Source: Lachnospiraceae bacterium
Lineage (GTDB): Bacteria; Bacillota; Clostridia; Lachnospirales; Lachnospiraceae
Assembly: GCA_017450065.1 (NCBI GenBank)
Contig: JAFSYI010000034.1
Location: 46,079 to 110,078, forward strand
DNA length: 64,000 nt
Direction: 5' to 3'
Positions 11,373-20,753 of the stretch are shown one piece after another; positions within the stretch are counted from its first letter, which is position 1; every line of letters begins with the position of its first letter. A program made the translations under genes and the position numbers. The notes under the pieces are model-generated. The model did no database searches, was not told the DNA's origin, and saw only the letters and a list, made by a program, of their open reading frames with translations.

Positions 11373-13589
11373 ATGGATTCAATAAGGGGATATATAGAGC
11401 ATATTATTTTCAGGAATGAAGATAACGGTTATACGGTTCTTAACCTTGTTTCGGGAGAGGATGAGATAACCTGCGTCGGATTCTTTGAATATGCTGACGA
11501 AGGGGAAAATGTAGAGCTTAAGGGCAGCTATACCGAACATGCGGTATACGGTGACCAGTTTAAGGTGGAGTCCTATGAGATAAGGCCGCCCGAGGATACG
11601 CTTTCGATAATAAGATATCTCGGTTCGGGAGCGATCAAAGGTGTCGGCCAGGCACTGGCTGTAAGGATAGTTAAGGAATTCGGGGAGGATACCTTCAGGG
11701 TTATCGAAGAAGAGCCCGAACGTCTTGCGGCGGTAAAAGGAATAAGTGACAGAAAGGCACGGGAGATAGCGCTTCAGTTATCGGACAAACAGGAGCTGAG
11801 GCGGGTGATGGTCTTTCTTTCGGGGTACGGCATATCAGGCGCATTAGCCAGTAAGATATATAACAGATACGGCAGTGAAACATATCGAATAATCAGCGAA
11901 AATCCCTATTTACTTGCAGATGATATAAACGGAGTAGGCTTCAAAACAGCCGATGCCATAGCAAGAAGAGCCGGTATAGAAACAGATTCCGACTTCCGCA
12001 TAAGAAGTGCGATCACATATATCCTTGGCGTGGCAGCAGGTGAAGGCCACTGCTATCTGCCCGTTGAGGAGCTGATAACGAGATCCGTAAAGCTTCTGGA
12101 GGTTTCCGGGGATTCCGTAAGGACTCAGATATCGAACCTGTCCGTTGAGCAGAAGATATTTATAAAAAAGATAAAAGAAGAAACGGCAGTATACGGTAAA
12201 GCCTTCTATTATATGGAGCTTAACTGCGCAAGAAGGCTTAAGGATCTTGATATAACGGCCTATGAGGATGAAGCAGATATATATAAGAAGCTTGGCGGAA
12301 TTGAAAGGTCGGAAAAAAAAGAGCTTGAAGAACTGCAGCGCAAAGCGGTCGTGAAAGCTGTCTGCAACGGACTTACAGTGATAACCGGAGGTCCGGGAAC
12401 CGGTAAGACAACGATAATAAATATGATAATACGGTTCTTTGAAGCCGAGAGGATGGATTTCGTTCTCGCCGCTCCGACCGGAAGAGCAGCCAAGCGGATG
12501 ACGGAGACTACGGGATTCGAGGCCTCAACCATCCAGCGGCTGCTTAAGTTAAGACCGGCGGGAAAAGAGGATGAGCGCGGGGGCTTTTATTATGAAATGA
12601 ATGAGGATAATCCGATAGAAGCCGATGCGGTGATCATAGATGAGATGTCGATGGTGGATCTTCCGCTGTTTAATGCCCTGTTAAGGGCCGTTCCCGTAGG
12701 CGCAAGGCTTATACTTGTAGGGGATATCAACCAGCTTCCCAGTGTCGGACCGGGAGCCGTCCTTAAGGATGTGATCCGTTCGGGAAGCTTTAATGTGATC
12801 GAGCTTAAGAAGATATTCAGGCAGGCCGAACAGAGCGATATCGTTGTAAACGCCCATATGATAAATGAAGGAAGACATCCCGCGCTTGATAACCGGAGTA
12901 CAGATTTCTTCTTCATTGAAAGAGATAATGTGGATCTTATTCTAAACAATATCATTCATCTTATCAGGGAGAAGCTGCCCAAATACGTAAATGCCGCTCC
13001 GTATGATATACAGGTTCTTACTCCGATGCGAAAGGGAAGCCTGGGGGTTGAATCACTAAATCCGATAATACAGAGGTACCTGAATCCCGCAGATCCGTCA
13101 AAAAAGGAATATGAAACGGATGATGCTGTCTTCCGCGAGGGCGACAAGGTCATGCAGATAAAGAACAATTATCAGCTTGAGTGGGAGATAGTCAGCAGAT
13201 ACGGGATCCCGGTCGACAGCGGAACCGGGGTATTTAACGGAGATATGGGGATAATAAAGGAAATAGACAGGCTGAATGAAACGATGGTCGTTGAGTACGA
13301 CGGTCAGAGGCGGGTAAATTATCCTCTTTCGGGGATCGATGAGCTCGAGCATGCCTTTGCCGTGACCATTCACAAATCCCAGGGAAGTGAGTATCCTGCG
13401 GTCGTGATCCCGCTGCTTAACGGCCCGAGGATGCTGTTTAACAGGAATCTTCTGTATACCGGGTTCACGAGGGCCAGGGACTGTGTTGTCATTTTGGGCA
13501 GCAGGGAAAAGGTGAACGAGATGATCGATAATACTGATGAGCATTTAAGATATACCGGGCTGGATTATCAGATATCCGGGATGGAATAG
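11373..13589 (+). CDS. recD2: RecD2-type ATP-dependent DNA helicase
   Basis: 738 aa. This is the SF1B 5'-3' helicase found without RecBC and involved in repair. An N-terminal OB-like region comes first, then helix-hairpin-helix repeats (GSGAIKGVGQALA, NGVGFKTADAIA). Walker A GGPGTGKTT is at 339-347, with IDEMSMVD as Walker B and GDINQLPSVGPG as motif III. The C-terminal UvrD-like part contains AVTIHKSQGSEYP and LYTGFTRAR. The ribosome binding site is weak, 33 nt after the rod-binding gene. comFC follows 16 nt later, suggesting one transcript. Confidence 0.95.
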   Translation: MDSIRGYIEHIIFRNEDNGYTVLNLVSGEDEITCVGFFEYADEGENVELKGSYTEHAVYGDQFKVESYEIRPPEDTLSIIRYLGSGAIKGVGQALAVRIVKEFGEDTFRVIEEEPERLAAVKGISDRKAREIALQLSDKQELRRVMVFLSGYGISGALASKIYNRYGSETYRIISENPYLLADDINGVGFKTADAIARRAGIETDSDFRIRSAITYILGVAAGEGHCYLPVEELITRSVKLLEVSGDSVRTQISNLSVEQKIFIKKIKEETAVYGKAFYYMELNCARRLKDLDITAYEDEADIYKKLGGIERSEKKELEELQRKAVVKAVCNGLTVITGGPGTGKTTIINMIIRFFEAERMDFVLAAPTGRAAKRMTETTGFEASTIQRLLKLRPAGKEDERGGFYYEMNEDNPIEADAVIIDEMSMVDLPLFNALLRAVPVGARLILVGDINQLPSVGPGAVLKDVIRSGSFNVIELKKIFRQAEQSDIVVNAHMINEGRHPALDNRSTDFFFIERDNVDLILNNIIHLIREKLPKYVNAAPYDIQVLTPMRKGSLGVESLNPIIQRYLNPADPSKKEYETDDAVFREGDKVMQIKNNYQLEWEIVSRYGIPVDSGTGVFNGDMGIIKEIDRLNETMVVEYDGQRRVNYPLSGIDELEHAFAVTIHKSQGSEYPAVVIPLLNGPRMLFNRNLLYTGFTRARDCVVILGSREKVNEMIDNTDEHLRYTGLDYQISGME

Positions 13590-13605
13590 AAGCAGTACGG
13601 AATTT

Positions 13606-14328
13606 ATGGGCACGATATATGAAAAAATTCAGGAAATGATATATCCCGGACGTTGTCCGGTATGCGATGACGCCGTGGGATACGGCAGAGGCCTTATATG
13701 CGGTGAATGCAGTGAAGATCTTAAGCCGATAACGGAACCGTATTGTATGAAATGCGGAAAACCCGTGAGGAATGAAGCATTCAGGATGTGCAGGGAATGC
13801 AGTACAAAGGCGGATACGTACGAATATGTACGGGGCCGTGCGCTATATGAATATGACGGGGCGCTTAAGGACAGCCTGTACAGGTTCAAATACGGCGGAC
13901 GCAGGGAATACGCGCGTTTCTATGCGGAAAGGATGGCGAACGTCATGGGTGAACAGATCATCGGCTGGAAACCCCAGGCGCTTATCCCCATACCTGTCCA
14001 TAGAAGCAGGCTCAGGCAGCGCGGATATAATCAGGCGGCGGTCCTTGCAAAGGAGCTTTCAAAGATCATCTCCGTACCTGTAAGGGAGGATATTCTGATC
14101 AGGAGTGAGAAAACGCGGGTTCAGAAGGAACTGTCGGCTGATGAAAGAAGAAATAATTTGAAAAAGGCTTTAAAAATAGCCCATTTTGATGTAAAATTAA
14201 AGAACATCGTGTTAATTGACGATATATATACTACAGGGAGCACAATCAATGCCGCAGCTTCCTGTCTGCGTGATGCGGGGGCAGATAATATCTATTACGC
14301 AGTCATAGGTGCGGCGGTTAATGATTGA
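13606..14328 (+). CDS. comFC: ComF-family protein (ComFC-like phosphoribosyltransferase)
   Basis: 240 aa. The N-terminal zinc ribbon uses the pairs CPVC and CGEC, then CMKC and CREC. The PRTase-like domain contains PVHRSRLRQRGYNQA and the PRPP loop VLIDDIYTTGSTI. ComFC is needed for late steps of transforming-DNA uptake in Gram-positives, and its exact chemistry is unsettled. Its neighbour yvyF matches the B. subtilis comFC-yvyF order, although comFA and comFB are absent. Confidence 0.92.
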   Translation: MGTIYEKIQEMIYPGRCPVCDDAVGYGRGLICGECSEDLKPITEPYCMKCGKPVRNEAFRMCRECSTKADTYEYVRGRALYEYDGALKDSLYRFKYGGRREYARFYAERMANVMGEQIIGWKPQALIPIPVHRSRLRQRGYNQAAVLAKELSKIISVPVREDILIRSEKTRVQKELSADERRNNLKKALKIAHFDVKLKNIVLIDDIYTTGSTINAAASCLRDAGADNIYYAVIGAAVND

Positions 14329-14360
14329 AAACAAGACAAAAAAACAGGGAGGTATGAATT

Positions 14361-14768
14361 ATGAATCCACGAAATTGTAAGTTATGCGGAAGGTTGTTTA
14401 ATTATATAGCAGGGCCTCCGTACTGCCCGGCATGTAAGGACGACCTTGAGAAGAAGTTTCAGGAAGCCAAGGAGTTTATAAGGAACACACCGCATGCAAC
14501 GGTTGCCATGGTAGCCGAGGAGTGTAAGGTTCCCGAGAAACAGGTTAAGGAGTGGATAAGGGAAGAGAGACTTATATTTGCCGATGCTACGGTTGCCGGA
14601 ATAACCTGCGAAAGCTGTGGCGAGCCGATCCTTACCGGACGTTTCTGCGTTAAGTGTAAGAATCAGGTGATGAATGACTTGAACGGCGCTATCAGGAAGC
14701 CCGAGGCTCCCAAGGTTGAGAAGAAGACTAAGGACAGCCCGAGAATGAGGTTCCTTGATAACAGATAG
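14361..14768 (+). CDS. yvyF: YvyF-like zinc-ribbon flagellar-operon protein
   Basis: 135 aa. The N-terminal zinc ribbon is CKLCGRLF with CPAC. A helix-turn-helix-like centre follows (ATVAMVAEECKVPEKQVKEW). A second ribbon is CESCGEPI with CVKC. This matches the family called flagellar operon protein TIGR03826 (YvyF), thought to be regulatory. In B. subtilis it lies between comFC and flgM. Here flgM, flgN and flgK do not follow, so the flagellar operon is broken at this point. The ribosome binding site is GGGAGG. Confidence 0.85.
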   Translation: MNPRNCKLCGRLFNYIAGPPYCPACKDDLEKKFQEAKEFIRNTPHATVAMVAEECKVPEKQVKEWIREERLIFADATVAGITCESCGEPILTGRFCVKCKNQVMNDLNGAIRKPEAPKVEKKTKDSPRMRFLDNR

Positions 14769-14777
14769 GAAACACAA

Positions 14778-15167
14778 ATGTTAAATGAAGACCGAATAGA
14801 ACTTATGACCAAAATGGCTGCTTATGAAAACAGGCAGGGGAAGAAGGATATGCCGATCAACTCATATTTCAGGGGTGATTATATCAGCTTCCAGGTTCTC
14901 AAATCGGCATTATATGCCACCGTGGGATTCGCTCTTGCGGTGGCAATGTATATATTGTATGATATTGAGGGCTTCCTGACGGATTTCTATAAAATGGATA
15001 TACCTGAATTCGTCAAGGGACTGGGTGTTAAGTATGCCATAGTATTGGCAGTATATCTGCTGATATCATACTTTGTATATGCCTTCAGGTTCACGAGGGC
15101 TAAAAAGCATATCAAAAAATATGTTGCCCAGCTTAAGGAGCTTGAAGAGATGTACGAATGGGAATAG
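14778..15167 (+). CDS. small membrane protein of unknown function
   Basis: 129 aa and not recognised. It has two hydrophobic spans, about residues 38-56 and 81-100, separated by a short loop. A charged N-terminus precedes them and a Lys/Glu-rich amphipathic tail follows. It starts 9 nt after yvyF, and the next membrane protein gene begins 27 nt later, so it is probably cotranscribed with yvyF and the cdaA group. Confidence 0.75.
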   Translation: MLNEDRIELMTKMAAYENRQGKKDMPINSYFRGDYISFQVLKSALYATVGFALAVAMYILYDIEGFLTDFYKMDIPEFVKGLGVKYAIVLAVYLLISYFVYAFRFTRAKKHIKKYVAQLKELEEMYEWE

Positions 15168-15194
15168 ATAAAATAGTACTGAGAGGTTTCTGAC

Positions 15195-16175
15195 ATGACG
15201 AATCTGCTTGTCATAAAGGAACAGCTGATAGGCTTCTTTTCCAGATTTGAAGCCTATATAAAGGCTGTTATCAAGTTCTTTTTATCCATGGTTGCATTAC
15301 TGTTGATAAATTCGGATCTTGGCTATATGTCAAAGATCGATAACGGTGCGCTGGTGCTCATCGTGTCTTTATTATGCTCATTTCTGCCAATGAATCTGAC
15401 AGTGATCATCATGGGTGTATTTATCCTGCTGCATCTGTATGCTCTGTCACTGGAGTGCGCTCTGGTCGTCGGGATAGTATTTGTGATACTGTTTGTGATC
15501 TATCTGAGATTTGCTCCGACTGATTCGGCTTCAGTTATACTTATGCCGATATGCTATATGCTCAGGATACCGTATGTGGTTCCGCTTACGCTCGGATATG
15601 TGGGAAATCCCATGTCATGTGTGGCTACCGCGTGCGGAACAGTGATCTATTATATGCTTGAATATGTCAAAGCCAATGCCGAGCAGATATCTTCACTCGG
15701 ATCGGATGCGGAATCGGCGCTCGGAAGCTTCAAATATCTGATAGACGGACTGCTTGGTAATGACGAAATGCTTCTTATGGCCATAACATGTGCCGTAGTG
15801 GTCATTGCGGTTTATATGATCAAGAGTCTTCCCATAGATTATTCATGGAAGATAGCTTTGGGCATGGGCGTTGTGGTTAACGTTCTCATAATACTTATCG
15901 GCTGTTCCGCGTTGGAAGTGGACATGTCGATAGGAGGAGTATTTATAAGTACAATGATTTCGGCGGTCATTGTTCTGATCATTCAGTTTTTCATATTTAA
16001 TGTCGATTATTCGAGAACTGAGAACGTACAGTTTGAGGATGACGAGTATTATTACTATGTTAAGGCGATACCGAAGGTTTCGGTGGAAGCACCCGATGTC
16101 AACGTGAAGAGGTTCAGCTCATATGACGATGACGACGATTATGAAAACATGAATGATGATTTTTATGCGCAGTAG
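15195..16175 (+). CDS. polytopic membrane protein of unknown function upstream of cdaA
   Basis: 326 aa and not recognised with certainty. About eight to nine hydrophobic segments fill residues 27-275. A cytosolic tail then ends in a striking Asp/Tyr-rich stretch (several Asp in a row around residue 310) and a DEYYYY motif. No ATP-binding or transporter signature is evident. It lies 33 nt before cdaA in the same direction. A membrane role linked to cyclic-di-AMP signalling or cell-envelope homeostasis is possible, but only from position. Confidence 0.78.
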   Translation: MTNLLVIKEQLIGFFSRFEAYIKAVIKFFLSMVALLLINSDLGYMSKIDNGALVLIVSLLCSFLPMNLTVIIMGVFILLHLYALSLECALVVGIVFVILFVIYLRFAPTDSASVILMPICYMLRIPYVVPLTLGYVGNPMSCVATACGTVIYYMLEYVKANAEQISSLGSDAESALGSFKYLIDGLLGNDEMLLMAITCAVVVIAVYMIKSLPIDYSWKIALGMGVVVNVLIILIGCSALEVDMSIGGVFISTMISAVIVLIIQFFIFNVDYSRTENVQFEDDEYYYYVKAIPKVSVEAPDVNVKRFSSYDDDDDYENMNDDFYAQ

Positions 16176-16208
16176 CTGTAATAAAGGGTGAAAGGGTTGT
16201 AATCCCAG

Positions 16209-17102
16209 ATGGAACAGATAGGCGAATCCATTAAAACATTTACGGACCGGTACCTTGGATGGGTATCGATGCCGATGATAAGATGGACTGATATAGTTGA
16301 GATCATAATAATTTCATTTCTTGTATACCATCTGCTTAAGTGGATCAAGACCACAAGGGCATGGTCACTTTTGCGGGGTATCATAATCATATTGGTCTTT
16401 GTGTTTATAGCAGCACTGTTCGATATGACAACGATACTCTGGATAGCAAAGAATGTAACGGGAATCGCCGTTACCGCTTTGGTTGTCGTATTTCAGCCCG
16501 AGCTGCGTAAGGCTTTGGAACAGCTGGGCAAATCCAATGTACTCTCCGGTATTCTTCAGTTTGACCCTACAAGAGTAGCCAGTGAATTATTCTCGGATGC
16601 AACAATAGATGAGCTTGTAAGAGCGTCCTATGAAATGGGTAAGGCCAAGACAGGAGCTCTTATTGTAATACAGAACAACGATCTGCTGACCGAGTATGAG
16701 CTTACTGGTATAATGATAGATTCGCTCGTGTCAAGCCAGCTCCTTATCAATATTTTTGAGCATAATACACCTTTGCACGACGGAGCGGTGATAATCCGCG
16801 GCAACAGGATAAGTGCAGCGACCTGTTATCTTCCGCTGTCTGATAATATGCAGCTGAGCAAGGAGCTCGGTACAAGGCATCGTGCGGGCGTAGGTATATC
16901 GGAAGCGACGGATTCCCTTACGATCATAGTGTCGGAGGAAACCGGACGTGTTTCCGTAGCACAGGGAGGCGAACTCTCGAGGAATATTGACGAGAGCTTC
17001 CTGAGAAATAAGCTTCAGGTGCTTCAGAGTAAGACATTGGAAGAGAAAAAGTTCATTTTCAGGAAAGGCGGGGCTAAGAATGAAGGAAAAGCTGACAAAT
17101 AA
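16209..17102 (+). CDS. cdaA: diadenylate cyclase CdaA
   Basis: 297 aa. It condenses two ATP into cyclic di-AMP, which controls potassium and osmolyte transport and wall stress. Three N-terminal membrane spans lie within residues 25-95. The DAC domain carries the catalytic DGA at 191-193 and GTRHR at 221-225, plus a conserved VFQPELRKALE linker. The 3' end overlaps cdaR by 23 nt, indicating translational coupling. The glmM gene that usually completes this operon in Firmicutes does not follow. Confidence 0.96.
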   Translation: MEQIGESIKTFTDRYLGWVSMPMIRWTDIVEIIIISFLVYHLLKWIKTTRAWSLLRGIIIILVFVFIAALFDMTTILWIAKNVTGIAVTALVVVFQPELRKALEQLGKSNVLSGILQFDPTRVASELFSDATIDELVRASYEMGKAKTGALIVIQNNDLLTEYELTGIMIDSLVSSQLLINIFEHNTPLHDGAVIIRGNRISAATCYLPLSDNMQLSKELGTRHRAGVGISEATDSLTIIVSEETGRVSVAQGGELSRNIDESFLRNKLQVLQSKTLEEKKFIFRKGGAKNEGKADK

Positions 17103-18426
17103 TCTTGGCCTTAAGCTTATTTCGGTAGGCCTGGCCATAATACTCTGGATAATCGTTGTAAGCATAGATGATCCGGTCATCACAAGAACCTTCAGCGGAA
17201 TAGAAGTGGAGGTGCTTAATGCCGATGCCGTAACATCGCAGGGAAAGACCTACGAGATACTGGACGGCAGTAACAACATAGCGGTATCCGTATCCGCCAA
17301 GCGCTCCATCCTGGAGAAGATAAGCAAGGACTATATCAAGGCGACTGCCGATCTTAAGGAAATGACCATACTGAATTCGGCGGCGATAAATGTCAGGACA
17401 ACGCGTTATTCGGATATGATCACGTCTATCACACCGCTTACAAAGAATCTTAAGCTGGCCGTGGAGGATCTTGATAAGAAACAGCTGTCGATAACGGTTG
17501 AAACAATAGGTAATCCGGCCAAAGGATATGTGGTCGGAAATAACAGCCCGAGTGTGAACATAACGACTGTGACGGGAGCCGCATCAAAGGTTTCCAGGAT
17601 ATCCAGGGCAGTGGCGACGGTGGATGTTTCCGGAAGGACATCAAATATAAGAACGGGAGCAGAGGTTGTCCTGTATGACGGTAACGGAGATCCGGTCAAC
17701 AGTTCTTCGGTTTCTGTCAGCGTCAGGGAGATCGTGGTAGATGTTGATATACTTGAGACGAAGGAGATTTCCGTAAGCGCGGCAGTATCAGGTACCACGG
17801 CTGAAGGCTTCGCATATACAGGACTTGTATCGGTAGATCCCGAGACTGTGCTTGTTGCCGGAAGCGGAACCGTATTTAATAATCTTGAAAGCATTGTGAT
17901 ACCGGCAGAGGATATATCCATTGACGGAATAACGGAAGATAAAAGCTTTGTACTGAACATAACCGATTATCTTCCTTCGGGTATAAGACTTGCCGACAGC
18001 GGCTATGACGGATCCGTAACGGTTACGGTCTATGTCGGAAAGCTTGAAAACGCACTGATCGATATTCCGACAAGCAATATCTTTATAGATAATATTCCGG
18101 AGGGATTTACCGTATCATTTGCCGACGGAAGCGGTACCAAACGTGTGGAGGTACAGGGGCTCAACGAAGTACTCACAAATCTGGATGCATCCACGATAAT
18201 GGGAAGCATAGATGCATCGGCCATGACTCCGAGGGAGCCGGTTGAAGGAGAGGAAGGTCTCCATGCGGGTTCTTATGATGCATATGTCAAATGGAACATG
18301 CCTCCGGGAGTGACTGTAGTCGGGGCGTCGATGATGGAGATCAGCATTTCTCCTGCGGTAGAGAGCGGGATAAGCCTTGTTGATCCGGGCGTTGTGCCTG
18401 AAGAGGTTCCGCCTGCCGAGCAGTAG
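17080..18426 (+). CDS. cdaR: YbbR-domain regulator CdaR
   Basis: 448 aa. One N-terminal membrane anchor (about residues 9-27) is followed by an extracytoplasmic region of roughly four YbbR repeats, seen as recurrent beta-rich stretches such as KQLSITVETIGNPAKGYVVG. CdaR binds and modulates CdaA in other Firmicutes. The tail after residue 430 is Pro/Glu-rich. The ATG lies inside the cdaA 3' end. The operon appears to stop here, because a promoter for ptsH lies directly downstream. Confidence 0.92.
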   Translation: MKEKLTNNLGLKLISVGLAIILWIIVVSIDDPVITRTFSGIEVEVLNADAVTSQGKTYEILDGSNNIAVSVSAKRSILEKISKDYIKATADLKEMTILNSAAINVRTTRYSDMITSITPLTKNLKLAVEDLDKKQLSITVETIGNPAKGYVVGNNSPSVNITTVTGAASKVSRISRAVATVDVSGRTSNIRTGAEVVLYDGNGDPVNSSSVSVSVREIVVDVDILETKEISVSAAVSGTTAEGFAYTGLVSVDPETVLVAGSGTVFNNLESIVIPAEDISIDGITEDKSFVLNITDYLPSGIRLADSGYDGSVTVTVYVGKLENALIDIPTSNIFIDNIPEGFTVSFADGSGTKRVEVQGLNEVLTNLDASTIMGSIDASAMTPREPVEGEEGLHAGSYDAYVKWNMPPGVTVVGASMMEISISPAVESGISLVDPGVVPEEVPPAEQ

Positions 18427-18447
18427 AAATGTACATACAGTTAATGC

Positions 18448-18476
18448 TTGTTATTGTGTGACTTTCATGATATACT
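18448..18476 (+). promoter_or_regulatory. sigma-A-type promoter for ptsH
   Basis: TTGTTA at 18448-18453 and TATACT at 18471-18476 are spaced by 17 nt, leaving an untranslated leader of roughly 115 nt before ptsH. Confidence 0.72.
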
Positions 18477-18599
18477 ATCATAGACGGGCATTTAACGTTT
18501 GTGAAAAAAATGAATTGTCTGCCAATTTTGTACGGTTTACCGATACAGTCTGTGTACGGTGGACCGGAAACAGTAAACGGTCATAAGGAGGCCGCTGTA

Positions 18600-18863
18600 A
18601 TGGTTAGCCAGAAGGTGACGATAAAGAATCCTACGGGATTACATTTAAGACCTGCGGGAATCCTTTGTAAGGAAGCCATGCAATTCAAATCGCTTATAAC
18701 ATTTAATTTCCACGAGAACACCGCTAATGCAAAGAGCGTCCTCAGTGTCCTCGGGGCTTGTGTTAAATGTGGAGATGAGATAGAGTTTGTGTGCGAGGGT
18801 GAGGACGAGCAGGAAGCACTTAAGTCGCTGGTTGAAGCGATAGAGAACGGCTTGGGTGAATAA
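18600..18863 (+). CDS. ptsH: phosphocarrier protein HPr
   Basis: 87 aa. HPr passes phosphate from enzyme I to sugar-specific PTS components. The active His is in GLHLRPAG near residue 15, and the regulatory Ser (HPr kinase target) is in NAKSVLSVLG near residue 46, so it can also serve CcpA-type catabolite repression. A perfect AAGGAGG at 18585-18591 fixes this start rather than an in-frame ATG about 100 nt upstream. It stands alone between its promoter and terminator, without ptsI. Confidence 0.94.
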   Translation: MVSQKVTIKNPTGLHLRPAGILCKEAMQFKSLITFNFHENTANAKSVLSVLGACVKCGDEIEFVCEGEDEQEALKSLVEAIENGLGE

Positions 18864-18877
18864 ATATTGGATTAATG

Positions 18878-18908
18878 AAGCCGGCCTGTGCCGGCTTTGT
18901 TTTATTTT
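18878..18908 (+). terminator. rho-independent terminator after ptsH
   Basis: AAGCCGGC (18878-18885) and GCCGGCTT (18890-18897) form a perfect 8-bp stem with loop CTGT. A T-rich tail follows to 18908. Confidence 0.85.
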
Positions 18909-18932
18909 GAGTATCATGGAGGTATTGTCGAA

Positions 18933-20660
18933 ATGAAAAACGTGGAGAGATACAGGAAGAATCCTGTGCTTAAATATCCGGAGAGGGAGTGGCCCGACAG
19001 GGAAATAACCAAAGCCCCTATATGGTGCAGTGTTGACCTTCGGGACGGTAATCAGGCGCTTATCGATCCGATGATAGTAGAGGAAAAGATCGAATTCTTC
19101 GAAATGCTCGTTAAGCTGGGATTCAAAGAGATAGAAATAGGCTTTCCGGCTGCATCGCAGATAGAATATGATTTTCTCCGCCAGCTTGTGGACAGAAAAC
19201 TGATTCCCGATGATGTATGGGTGCAGGTACTCTCGCAGTGCAGGGAGGAGCAGATAGAGAAGACGTTTGAGTCAATTCAGGGAATAAAAAATGTAGTTGT
19301 TCATATTTATAATTCCACATCAATCCTTCAGAGAGATGTTGTATTCAACATGGAGAAGGATGAGATCACGAATATTGCCGTAAACGGAACAAGGTGGGTT
19401 AAGGAAAGGGCAAAAAACTTTGACGGGAATATAAGGCTCGAATATTCACCGGAGAGCTTTACCGGAACAGAGGTTGAATATGCTCTCGAAATATGCACCG
19501 CAGTACAGAAAGAATGGGGACCGACAAAGGATAATCCTCTTATAATTAATCTTCCGGCCACGGTGGAACTGAATACGCCGAATGTTTATGCGGACATGGT
19601 GGAGTGGATGAACAGGCATTTTGAGGACCGTGACAGCATAATTCTCAGCGTACATCCTCATAATGACAGGGGAACCGGTATTGCGGCAACAGAGCTTGCC
19701 ATGCTTGCAGGCGCGGACAGGGTTGAGGGAACCCTGTTTGGAAACGGCGAGAGGACAGGTAACATAGATATACTGAACATTGCCTATAATCTATTTATGG
19801 ATGGGATCGATCCCTGCCTTGATATCGATAATATAAATGAGATAATCGAGGTGTATGAACGACTTGTTAAGATGCCTATAGATGACAGACATCCATATGC
19901 CGGCAAGCTGGTATTTACGGCATTTTCAGGATCGCACCAGGATGCGATAAACAAGGGTATCAAGGCCATGAAGGAAAGAAATTCCAAGGTATGGCAGGTT
20001 CCCTATCTTACAATAGACCCGGCTGACATTGGACGTGAATATGAACCGATCGTAAGGATCAATTCACAGTCGGGCAAGGGCGGAGTAGCATTTATAATGG
20101 ATACCTACTTCGGCTTTAAGCTGCCCAAGGGAATGCATAAGGAATTCGCAAAAGTCATACAGGCGATCACGGAGAAGCAGGGAGAGATTTCGCCCGATGA
20201 GATCATGGCGCAGTTTAAGGCTAACTATATCGACATGAAGGAGCCGCTTCATTTCAGGAAGCTTAAGGTGGATGATACAGGCTCAGATCCCGCATCGGGT
20301 GAGTCCCTGGGTTCCGGCTCATCATGGAAATCGGGAAGGGTATCTTCAGCTTTCGATACTCATGTGATCCTTACCTACACAGAGCATGATAAAGAGAAGT
20401 CATTTGAGGCTGTCGGTAACGGCCCGATAGATGCGGTGCTCAGGGGACTTAAGGAGAATCTCGGACTCAATATCAAGGTGCTTGATTACGAAGAACATGC
20501 TCTTCAGGGAGGCGCCAATGCCCAGGCTGCCGCATACATTCATCTGCTTGATGCCGATGATGGCAGGGTTACCTACGGTGTAGGCGTAAGCTCGAATATT
20601 ACAAGGGCATCGGTTCGTGCTATCTTCAGCGCCATCAACCGTCTGGGTCTTGTAAAATAA
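18933..20660 (+). CDS. leuA: 2-isopropylmalate synthase, type 2
   Basis: 575 aa, longer than type 1 LeuA and typical of type 2. It condenses acetyl-CoA with 2-oxoisovalerate, the first committed step of leucine synthesis. The TIM barrel has the metal Asp in SVDLRDGNQAL near residue 46 and the metal His pair in SVHPHNDRG. A C-terminal leucine-sensing domain covers roughly residues 440-575. GGAGG at 18918-18922 supports this ATG. The gap after the ptsH terminator is too short for a T-box, so the gene either has a compact promoter or is read through. No other leu genes follow. Confidence 0.95.
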   Translation: MKNVERYRKNPVLKYPEREWPDREITKAPIWCSVDLRDGNQALIDPMIVEEKIEFFEMLVKLGFKEIEIGFPAASQIEYDFLRQLVDRKLIPDDVWVQVLSQCREEQIEKTFESIQGIKNVVVHIYNSTSILQRDVVFNMEKDEITNIAVNGTRWVKERAKNFDGNIRLEYSPESFTGTEVEYALEICTAVQKEWGPTKDNPLIINLPATVELNTPNVYADMVEWMNRHFEDRDSIILSVHPHNDRGTGIAATELAMLAGADRVEGTLFGNGERTGNIDILNIAYNLFMDGIDPCLDIDNINEIIEVYERLVKMPIDDRHPYAGKLVFTAFSGSHQDAINKGIKAMKERNSKVWQVPYLTIDPADIGREYEPIVRINSQSGKGGVAFIMDTYFGFKLPKGMHKEFAKVIQAITEKQGEISPDEIMAQFKANYIDMKEPLHFRKLKVDDTGSDPASGESLGSGSSWKSGRVSSAFDTHVILTYTEHDKEKSFEAVGNGPIDAVLRGLKENLGLNIKVLDYEEHALQGGANAQAAAYIHLLDADDGRVTYGVGVSSNITRASVRAIFSAINRLGLVK

Positions 20661-20753
20661 TTACGCGGACCGTGAGACCGGATCTTACATGATCATTCAG
20701 TGAGGATGCGGATATTTATTAAGAAAGATTAGATCAGGGAGAAAAGTAAAAAC

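Noticed and set aside
18888-18932. Earlier in-frame ATG for leuA
   Set aside because: It lies inside the ptsH terminator stem; GGAGG just before 18933 marks the real start.
18878-18932. T-box or leucine leader upstream of leuA
   Set aside because: Only about 35 nt separate the ptsH terminator from the ATG, too little for a T-box, and no Leu-rich leader peptide is present.
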